This document shows, piece by piece, positions 56,211 through 64,000 of a stretch of DNA of 64,000 bases. Both the position numbers and the translations under genes were made by a program. The stretch lies in NCBI GenBank assembly GCA_951799425.1, contig OX637391.1, positions 13,634,551 through 13,698,550 on the forward strand, in the 5' to 3' direction. The first letter of the stretch is position 1. Each line of letters opens with the position of its first letter. The notes under the pieces are model-generated. The model saw nothing but the letters and a program-made list of their open reading frames with translations, had not been told where the DNA came from and did not search any database. Origin of the DNA: Ilex aquifolium. Its lineage: Eukaryota > Streptophyta > Magnoliopsida > Aquifoliales > Aquifoliaceae.

Positions 56211-57374
56211 AACTGTAAGAAAAGCTTCAATCCATAATTTTTTTGGTAAATGGGCATGGAAGAGCATGGTAAGTCCTGTTTCTACTATATGTCGATGTTT
56301 TCTTTCAGCCACCCCATTTTGTTTTGGTGTTCCAGGACAGGAAATACTTCTGTGTATGCCACATTGGTCTAAATGATGTATGGAGTCCTTTAGCCCAAAT
56401 TCACCACCTCCACCACACTGAAAAATTTTGATTCTTCGTTCAAATTGATTCTCTACCAATTTTTGAAAGGTAAGAAAGGTGTGGAAGAAATCAGATTTGC
56501 GTTTCAAAGGATAGAACCAAGTGTACCGTGTACAATCATCAACAAAAATCACGTAGTATCGAAAATTCTGTACAGAAACCACAGGAGCTGGTCCCCATAA
56601 ATCACAACGAATTTTTTCTAACTGAACATTTGAAATTTTATTATTCAAAGAAAAGGGTAGCTGACAACTCTGACCCATTTGACAACTACTACAAACTTTC
56701 TCAGTATTCATCCAACTAGAAACATTTAGAACATTATTAGTCTCTAAAAGACGAATCAATTTGGAGTTTGGATGTCCCAATCGCTGATGCCAAAGATCAA
56801 CAGGTGCCCTTCCATTCTTGATTGCTAATAAAGCTTCATCTGCTTTCTCTGGATCTAAAGCATAGAGACCCCCTTGTCTATGTCTTGTTGCTAGTATCAT
56901 CCCCGTTGCTTTGTCCTTTATCTTAAAACCAGAAGAACAAAATTCAAAAAGACATGAGTGGTTCTTTGTTAGTTGACTAACTGAGAACAAATTTTTCTTT
57001 ATCTCAAGAACAACTAAAACTTTGTCGATATCTATTTTTCCATGTGATGTGTTCAAGATGGTATTACCAACATGAGAAATTTGTAAAGGAGAGCCATCAC
57101 CAACAATAAAATTATCATGCCCCTTATAGATTCTTGAAAACTGAAGGTTACCTGCATCCGACGTCATATGGGAAGTGGCTCCGGTGTCAGGATACCAATT
57201 CGGGTCTTGATTATGTGAATTTGATATGGTGGTTGCTGCAAGGGCTTGAGGTAAGTTTTCATCAACATTATAAGCATAATCATAGTTGAACCAACATTTT
57301 GTAGCTATGTAACCAAAACGATTACAGATTTGGCATTGAGGAGCAATGCTTTGGAGGGAAGTGTCTTGAGCATT
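56211..57374 (-). pseudogene. Nested Copia zinc knuckle, protease and integrase (5' of Athila)
   Basis: It reads CQICNRFGYIATKC (knuckle), YPDTGATSHMTSDAGN (protease with DTGA), LWHQRLGHPNSKLIRLL (pre-integrase) and CSSCQMGQSCQLPF. Integrase follows: IRCDLWGPAPVVSVQ (Asp), IFQCGGGGEFGLK (second Asp position, now C-G-G-G-G-E where relatives have D-x-G-G-E) and TPKQNGVAERKHRHIVE (Glu). It is cut at LWIEAFLTVVF by the Athila element. The loss of the second catalytic Asp would by itself disable the enzyme. Confidence 0.88.
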
Positions 57375-58276
57375 TCAGCTTCTCCCCTCTTGTCGTTGGA
57401 ATGTGCCTTGCTGAAAATTATTACCTCGATTTCCCTGCATGGATCCACTTTGGCCATCAGACTGATTTTGTGAGGAACGATTTGTTGAATTCTGATTTCC
57501 ACGAGATGGGGTGTTTGGAGAGTGATTAGTAGTGAAGCCACGACCTTTAGAGCTAAAATTAAGACCACGATTGAAATTGTTACCACGACCTTTGTCACCA
57601 GATCGTTGAACAGCAAAGGCAAAATTCGTATTTGCCTTATTTTTCTCATCTGAGCCATGTTTTGCATTTCGTAGGTCACAGTTTTGTAAAGCAGTGATGA
57701 ATTGACTGAAAGTCGGAAAAGGAGGCTTAGAGAGCATGGTTGTAATGAAAACATCATATTTTTTTCCAAGACAATGAGACAATTGAACAGTATTGTCTTC
57801 ATCAGAAACTGGTTTCTGAATAGCTGCAAGACCATCACATATAGTCTTAAACTTCATGAGATATTCATCCAGAGATGCAGTCTCTGTTTTTGGTGTCTGA
57901 AGTAGGCGTTTAAGCTGGAGTTCCCTTTCTTGAGTTGCTTGTAGATAAATTTCTTCAAGGTAGTTCCATACCTCTTGAGAGGTATTTAGGCCAACAACAT
58001 GACTACGGGCTACTTCAGAAAGAGTGTCGATGATCCAACTACGTAGCAACATATCAGTATGTTGCCATTCCTCATACTCTGGATTTGAGACTTCTTTATT
58101 CAACTCTATGAGCATCATTGGTGAGGTGATTCATAAGTTGAAGGCTTTGAATCAAAGGAAGTATTTGCATTCTCCAAATAAGATAATTGGTTGAGTTTAG
58201 TTTAACCGAGACTATGGCAATGAGGTGGTGGAGATTGGAGGTTGAAATAGAGAAGGATGTTGTTGATGCAGCCATT
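57375..58276 (-). pseudogene. Nested Copia gag
   Basis: The start ATG at 58274-58276 gives MAASTTSFSISTSNLHHLIA, then VSVKLNSTNYLIWRMQILP, the UBN2_3-type gag opening. A frameshift near 58110 leads into MLIELNKEVSNPEYEEWQHT, WIIDTLSEVARSHV, LQLKRLLQTPKTETASLDEY and an Asn/Gly/Arg-rich linker. The frame ends with a TGA at 57375-57377 just before the zinc knuckle. One frameshift and one stop are the only lesions seen. Confidence 0.82.
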
Positions 58277-58313
58277 CGTTATGTGTATTGAGAGCTTATG
58301 GCTCTGATACCAT

Positions 58314-58762
58314 GAAGAAGTTGATAATTTTAGTAAGACGAAGTAGCTTATGACCAAAAGCATAGCCATAGCTCTTGAGAAATTCTTTATTATATAGCAG
58401 TACATTTGATAGAGTCCAAACCAATTTCAAGACTATAAAATATATCCTAATAGAAGACGTAACCTATCCCAAGGATCAGAAGAAACTCTTTGTGAAAAGA
58501 CATCCTTTCTCATATGGATCTTCATTAATTATCTCCTACTTAATCTGTAGATAAATAAGAGAAGTCCATCAAGTAATCAAACACTGCACTGCTAAGATAA
58601 GATAATCATGATCAGCAACTATGGGCACATGCCTATACCACCTGACCACCGAACCACATGGCATAAGTGTGCTGCATGATTTACACTTGGTTCATTGCAG
58701 CACACTTCACCACAGCAACGGACAACACATCACTTGGTTCATGTTGAGACATTATTTTATCA
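58314..58762 (-). repeat. Copia (nested) 5' LTR
   Basis: 449 bp; the tRNA-Met primer site TGGTATCAGAGCC abuts it at 58301-58313. It is followed by the target duplication tcaag (58763-58767). Confidence 0.93.
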
Positions 58763-58767
58763 TCAAG

Positions 58768-59798
58768 ATGCCTTGATTTTTCTCAATGTAAATTCTATGG
58801 AACATTTCATCAACACCTGACGTATAACTTAAAATATGCCTCATTCATAAAGTAAAGCATAACTTCAAATTCACAATACTTTGTCTACATGAACATAAGC
58901 TTGAACATAATAATCCAACACATATGCAAGGTACACCTTTATCATAGTAACAAATTGTCAAGAAACTCAAAGAACACAAAAGTACCTAAACTACTAAGAC
59001 TAAGTTTTCAAAGCAACTACCACGTAAGTGATTTTCTAACATCAAGTAAACACTAAATCATTCAATCAACACATAGAAAGGCAAGGAAGCTTAAATCTAT
59101 TCATAACTTAGCAAAATATCAGACCTAAAATGGTTTTTCTCAAACCGAGGGAATTGTGTTCGCTGTGTAGCCGAACCGATTAGTGAGAATATAGTACTTG
59201 TTGAGAGGAACAACTTCCTAGAAGGAAGTCTTGCAAGAATATTGGCCTATGAGTGTGTTTTGGTGACTTGAAGCTTGGAGAACCTAGAGTTTTTCTTCAC
59301 TTTCTCTTCGTGAACATGTTATGCTCTATCTTCAGACCAAAAAATGATATTTTTACACTAAGGGGGCTGTATTTATAGTGGAGGGCAAATGTGCAAAATG
59401 ACTCTTTTGCCCCTAATGAATCCGGGACACCGTTACACTACAACCCGTCCCGAAACGCCTCAATTCGACATTTTGTTTTAACCAAAGTTCTTAAAATTAT
59501 TTTAAATAAAAATTTTGCAAAAAAAATAAATTTTCGCCTGTGACCGGGTTTGGCCCGGGCCACACGGGATGCCCTTTTAGTTCAATTTTTGAAATTATTT
59601 TCGTTTAGGCTCAAATTCACACAGTAGGTGTATTTTAACATTCTCAGAATGTTTCTCTTCTATGGAATACTCAAATTATGCTTCTAAACATAACTTATGC
59701 CTAAATGAAGCATATGTAGTGTCGTACCGGCAAATGGTGCATGAATAGTGTCCTACCGGCAAAACAAAAAATTTATCCTCATTTTTCAGATCTCTACA
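58768..59798 (-). repeat. Chromovirus 3' LTR, proximal half
   Basis: Continues 38328-39317 after removal of the Copia element. It ends in gatctctaca, so that on the minus strand the LTR starts TGTAGAGATC directly after a purine tract (AAAGGGGGAGGA, 59799-59810). Confidence 0.7.
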
Positions 59799-59834
59799 TC
59801 CTCCCCCTTTAAAGAAATTTCATCCCGAAATTTA

Positions 59835-60225
59835 GAAATATACCTCTATGAATAAACAACTCTGGATACCTAGTGCGGACTTCAGTCTCACGCTCCTAAG
59901 TAGCCTCCTCGACCCCATGATGGTTCCAAAGAACCTTGACCAAAGGGATGGTCTTAGCTCGGAAAACCTGGTCCCTCGAGTCCAATACCTCCACTGCCCT
60001 CTCCTCATAAGAAACATCACCCTCCACTTGAAGATCTACCCAATCTAACACATGTGAAGGGTCAAGCTCATACTTCCTCAACATCGACACATGGAAGACA
60101 TCATGAACCCCAGATAGTTGTGGCGGTAGTGCTAGCTTATAGGCCACCTCACCAACCTTTCCAAGGATCACAAATGGTCCTATAAACCATGACGACAGTT
60201 TCCATCTACGCCCGAATCTCCTCAA
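59835..60225 (-). pseudogene. Chromovirus integrase end and chromodomain
   Basis: It reads [40 protein letters not shown] and [20 protein letters not shown], then [21 protein letters not shown] sits where relatives have Trp (EAT-W-ERE), followed by ERETEVRTRYPELF. The [12 protein letters not shown] and VLWNHHG...EATWE motifs identify the chromodomain class, which steers integration to heterochromatin. Dead because of the stop. Confidence 0.85.
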
Positions 60226-61397
60226 TCCCCGCCGTGGGCTCCCTTGAGGAACACATGTCCCCCAACATCAAATGATAAAGGTCGCCGCCTCTTGTCTGCA
60301 TAACTCTTCTAGCGGCTTTGTGCTGTCAACAGACACTGTCTAATCACCTGTATCTTTTCTGTGGTCTCACGAACTATGTTAGGCCCTAAAGAAGCTGTCT
60401 CCCCTACCTCAGTCCAACATACCGGTGAACGACACGGCCTACCATACAATGCCTCAAAAGGTGCCATCTCAATACTAGATTGATAGCTGTTGTTATAGGC
60501 AAACTCTACTAAAGTAGGGTGATCTTACCAGCTACCCCTGAAGTCCATAACACATGCTCTAAGCATGTCCTCAAGTATCTGAATAGTATGCTCTGACTGG
60601 CCGTTAGTCTGAGGGTGGAAAATAGTACTAAAAAGTTGCGGAGTCCCCAAGGCTGCCTGAAGACTCTGCAAAAACCGTGCAGTGAAACGTGGGTCTCTGT
60701 CTAAAACAATGAAACATGAATCCCATGTAGTCGTACTATCTCTCAAATATACAACCTACTAAGAACATCCATTGAATCTGTCGCTCTAATCGGTATGAAA
60801 TGTGCGGACTTCATCAACCTATCAACAACAACCCAAACTGCATCGTGACCTCTAGGTAACTTTGGAAGACCCATCACAAAATCCATGGTAACAAACTCCC
60901 ACTTCCACTCGGCCACTAACAATGGCTATAACAAACTCCCAGGTCTCTGGTGCTCAGCCTTAACCTGCTAGCATGTGAGACATCTCGATACAAACTGCAC
61001 CACATCCCCCTTCATCCCCGTCCACCAATACTGGCGGCATAAATCATGGTACATTTTAGTGCCCCCTGGGTGTATTGCTAGGCGTGAATGATGAAAATAT
61101 CTAAGGACATCAACCCTAAGAGACTCTGGAACAAATACTTTACCCATATACCTCAGGCTAAGGTCAGAATTAATTGTCCATCCCTCAAAGCCCTCGGTAC
61201 TTGCAACTCGTGCTCGAATCTGCCCTGCCTCTATGTCCTGTAACTATGCCTTAATGACCCTGCTCAACTGTGTAGGTTGTGCACAAACACTGAATAGTGT
61301 GGCGTGTCCCTCATACTCGGCAAGGTCTAAGTCAAACTCACCAATGTCTCCCATCATCTCCCACTCCCTAATAGCAATGCTAGCTATAGTGCTCCCT
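60226..61397 (-). pseudogene. Chromovirus integrase core, heavily decayed
   Basis: The readable part at 60525-60746 has LDRDPRFTARFLQSLQAALG, LFSTIFHPQTNGQSEHTIQI and EDMLRACVMDF (integrase Asp and Glu region). Upstream, pieces such as WKWEFVTMDFVMGLPKLPRG and the integrase zinc region are recognisable in shifting frames. Confidence 0.75.
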
Positions 61398-61685
61398 CTA
61401 TCTTCTACTAAGTGCATCTGCTACGATATTGGCCTTCCCAAGATGGTACTGAAGGTCAAAGTCATAGTCCTCCATATACTCCATCCATCTCCTCTCTCGA
61501 AGGTTCAAGTCCTTGTACGTGAAAATGTAACTGAGGCTCTTGCGATCTGAGAACACCTCGAACCTCTCCCCATATAAGTAGTGTCGCCAACTCTTAAGTG
61601 CAAAAATGATGGCAGCTAACTCCAAATCATGTGTGGGGTAGTTCTGCTCATGATTCTTTAACTGATGAGAACCATAAGCTACCAC
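61398..61685 (-). pseudogene. Chromovirus RNase H
   Basis: It reads [20 protein letters not shown] and [20 protein letters not shown], then [20 protein letters not shown] and [13 protein letters not shown], the Ty3 RNase H and tether end. A stop separates it from RT (61692 region). Confidence 0.88.
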
Positions 61686-61694
61686 TCTACCCTC

Positions 61695-62574
61695 CTACAT
61701 CAATACACAGCCTAATCTCTCTCGTGAAGCATCACAATAAACGGTATAGCCAATACCTCCCTCAGGTATAATCAGGATAGGTGTTGAAGTCAACCTCTTC
61801 TTCAGCTCCTGAAATGAATGCTCACAGTCATCTGTCCACTCAAATCTAATGCCCTTGTGCGTCAAACGAGTCATCGGCACAGCAAGACGAGAAAACCCCT
61901 CCACAAACCGATGGTAGTACCCTGTCAATCTCAAGAAACTCCGAATCTCAAACACATTCTTCGGCCTCTCCCAACTCATAACAACGTCAATCTTAGAAGG
62001 ATCCACAGATACCCCATTATCTAACACAACATGGCCTAGAAACTGCACCTCCTGAAGCCAAAACTCACACTTCGAGAACTTAGCAAATAAACGGTGCTCC
62101 CTCAAAATATGTAACATAGTCAGTAGGTGAAAGGCATGCTCATCCTCAGAAGGTGAATAAATCAAAATATCATCAACAAACACCACAACAAACTGATCTA
62201 AATAATAACTAAAAATGTGATGTATCAAGTCCATGAATGCTGTCGGGGCATTCGTCCCACCGAATGGCATAACCACGAACTCATAATGGTCATAACGAGT
62301 GCGAAAAGCTGTCTTCACCACATCCTCCTCCTGTACTCTCAATGATGATACCCAATCTAAGCTCAGTCTTTGAGAAACATCTCGAACCCCTAAGCTGATC
62401 AAACAAGTCATCTATCCTCGGCAACGGGTACTTGTTCTTGATAGTGACCCAGTTCAGCCTCCTATAGTCCACACACAAACGTAATGTCCCATCCTTCTTC
62501 TTCACAAATAGTGCCGAAGCACCCCATGGAAAAGTACTAGGACGATTAAAATCCTTACCCTGCAAATCAGTCAA
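61695..62574 (-). pseudogene. Chromovirus reverse transcriptase
   Basis: The N-terminal part at 62290-62574 reads [40 protein letters not shown] and [19 protein letters not shown] frameshift near 62340 follows. The rest (61695-62340) has [40 protein letters not shown] (VDD centre), [16 protein letters not shown] and [15 protein letters not shown]. In relatives MPFGLTNAPAAF is expected where [12 protein letters not shown] stands. Confidence 0.88.
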
Positions 62575-63279
62575 CTACTCCTTTAGCTCTCTCAACTCAG
62601 CTGGAGCCATATGGTAAGGTGGAATGGAAATAAGCATAGTGCCTAGGATAAGCTCTATCGTGAACTCTATCTCTCGTCTCGGCGGTAGACTAGTCAAGTA
62701 ATCCGGGAAGACATCTGGAAACTCATCCACGACGGGTGGTAACACACTCTTTGTAGTCCCACTCCTATCTACTACCAAACTAGCCAACATGTAACTATGA
62801 CCTCCCGAACTCCTTGAGTCATACAAGGGTGGAACTAAGAAATCTCCATGATCTCCTGTGAAATAAAAGCTATCTCCCTCAGGAGCACACACTGTCACTC
62901 TCCCCCTGTAGCAATCTATACTCGCCTGGAAAGCAAACAACCAATCCATCCCCAAAATAATATCAAAACCAGACATGTCAAGTAGAATGAAGTCAAAATA
63001 AAGGATGCGATCAGCTATCTCTATCGAGCAATCTGTACAGATCCTCGTCAATATCACACTTTCCCCAACTGGGGTGTCAACATGCAATGGTGGGTCTAAT
63101 CGATCTATGTCCAACCCCAATGTCATGGCAAACATGGTAGATATGAATGAAGGAGATGCACCCGAGTCTATCAGTACGCTGGCCCATGAACTAAACACAA
63201 GGAATGTACCTCGAACCACTGAAGGTCCAGAAGTAGATGCATCTGGTGTGGCCACTGCATAAACACGACCCTGAGTCAT
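62575..63279 (-). pseudogene. Chromovirus protease region
   Basis: It reads QGRVYAVATPDASTSGPSVV, then VLIDSGASPSFIS (aspartic protease, DSGAS), GFDIILGMDWLFAFQASIDC and PPVVDEFPDVFPDYLTSLPP, the normal protease-to-RT linker. About 235 residues are open. It is separated from RT by a stop near 62572. Confidence 0.85.
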
Positions 63280-63637
63280 CTGGCCCTGCCTACCTCCCCC
63301 TATCTGTCCTTGTTGACCTCCTCCCCTCTGTCCGGGAGCTCTAACACTTTATGCAGAGGGTGCAGACTGGAAATATGGTGTCGGAAGTCTATGGCCTAAC
63401 TGTGGCTGTGGCAGAGGCACCTGAGTATGCTGATAGTAATGTGGCCTCTACGAGCTCTGTGAAGTCTTCCCCTGAGGACAGTTGGCCCTAACATGGCCTG
63501 TCTGGTGACAAGTGTAGCAAAGCTATGGAGCTCTCCACCCCTGACCTTGTACCGGTGGTGGAAATGACCCCTGGCTCAATCCAGCTCCGCATCCCTGGCT
63601 GGGATCTCTCTGGGCGCCATCGACCATTCTATGACCA
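63280..63637 (-). pseudogene. Chromovirus gag C-terminal fragment with zinc knuckle
   Basis: CYTCHQTGHVRANCPQGK (CCHC knuckle) is readable at about 63475-63525. Upstream is a Gly/Gln/Arg-rich tail (PSQGCGAGLSQGSFPPP). The fragment begins abruptly at 63637, so the N-terminal gag has been lost. Confidence 0.75.
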
Positions 63638-64000
63638 TGTAACGCCCCAAAATTCCCCTTGTACGACATTACTATCTAAAACCATTCACATCATGGGAGC
63701 AACTAAAAAAAATAATTCATAATTAGAGGAAGTTTCATTTCATCATCCATAATATTTACAACTTCATCCAAAAGAATATGTCAAGTCATGACCATTGCAT
63801 CCAAAAGAATATGCCCAACTACGGCAATTACATACCAAAAATTAACCATTATCTTGCAGCGGAATAAGAAAAATATTAACATGAACATTATCTCAAAATA
63901 AACCTCCTAGTCTAGGACATAAAAAGAATAGTTCTAGACATCCAAATCCGGGTCCACATGCCCATCAAGTTGAGCTTCCCAAGCTACCTGCTCGTCAACT
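63638..64000. repeat. LTR-like end running off the window
   Basis: It starts tgtaacgccccaaaattcc, the kind of end found on chromovirus LTRs (GGGGCGTTACA on the minus strand). It is not alignable to the LTR at 38328 beyond the first 15 bp. The direct repeat catccaaaagaatatg occurs twice (about 63765 and 63809). No gene. The identity of the element cannot be settled inside the window. Confidence 0.45.

Larger units (their letters stand above)
39318..58762 (-). mobile_element. Copia element inside the chromovirus LTR, itself split by Athila
   Basis: LTRs of 450 and 449 bp (39318-39767, 58314-58762) start tgaagaag and end ttttatca. The perfect target duplication tcaag is at 39313-39317 and 58763-58767. 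A tRNA-Met primer site (TGGTATCAGAGCC) abuts the 5' LTR at 58301-58313, and a purine tract (GCGGGGGAA on the minus strand) sits at 39768-39776. Without the Athila element at 42280-56205 it is about 5.5 kb with one gag-pol frame, now carrying several stops and a frameshift. The LTRs differ by about 12-13 substitutions. Confidence 0.93.
59799..63637 (-). mobile_element. Decayed chromodomain Ty3 element (Tekay/Reina-like), 5' truncated
   Basis: On the minus strand, from high to low coordinates: gag zinc knuckle, protease, RT, RNase H, integrase and chromodomain, then purine tract and 3' LTR. This is the normal chromovirus order. The N-terminal part of gag is missing: at 63638 the sequence changes abruptly to an unrelated LTR-like end. 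Many stops and frameshifts occur. It is the oldest layer of the three-level nest. Confidence 0.85.

Overview
This looks like nuclear DNA of a eudicot plant, probably from a large, repeat-rich genome. It is AT-rich with plant-type LTR retrotransposons of both superfamilies, many hAT, MULE and CACTA derivatives, a tRNA-derived SINE, a CC-NB-LRR (CNL) resistance-gene relic and type I MADS-box relics. The species cannot be told from the sequence. I see no clearly functional host gene. Almost every long reading frame belongs to a mobile element.

Region 1 (about 1-11.6 kb): AT-rich DNA with a series of non-autonomous elements. A hAT element (2885-4404) has a perfect 8 bp target duplication. A second hAT-like element (4811-10139) is split by a gag-only LTR retrotransposon of TR-GAG type (5635-10040) that carries several minisatellite arrays. 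A short tRNA-derived SINE (10159-10249), a third hAT element (10371-10964) and a fold-back MITE (11072-11619) follow.

Region 2 (11.7-23.5 kb): one CNL gene broken into five coding pieces (11728-11845, about 12820-13273, 14293-14351, 15509-15608, 21417-23478). Four separate insertions lie between the pieces. The two insertions with readable ends in the NB-ARC (a hAT in the P-loop and a MULE-like element after it) and the 5.8 kb composite before kinase-2 left the coding frame interpretable on both sides. Nonsense codons and a frameshift also show that the gene is dead.

Region 3 (23.7-30.3 kb): an old, decayed plus-strand Copia element into which a young minus-strand Copia (24856-29538; 5 bp target duplication aaatc) inserted. 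The young element is intact except for one in-frame stop. Region 4 (30.3-34.8 kb): a minus-strand CACTA relic with Transpos_assoc, DUF4216 and Transposase_24-like pieces but no visible catalytic TNP2 core. Region 5 (35.4-38.2 kb): a tandem duplication carrying two type I MADS-box pseudogenes.

Region 6 (38.3-64 kb): a three-level nest, all coded on the minus strand. The outer level is a decayed chromodomain Ty3 element (LTR split between 38328-39317 and 58768-59798; internal part 59799-63637). Its LTR was entered by a Copia element (39318-58762, duplication tcaag). That Copia's integrase was entered by a very young Athila-type Ty3 element (42280-56205, duplication aatac) with 1691 bp LTRs that differ at only about four positions. 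The Athila element carries, in the env position, two diverged tandem copies of a small basic Cys/His-rich ORF (45847-46251 and 47741-48151). I do not recognise this ORF, and it is the best candidate here for something undescribed.
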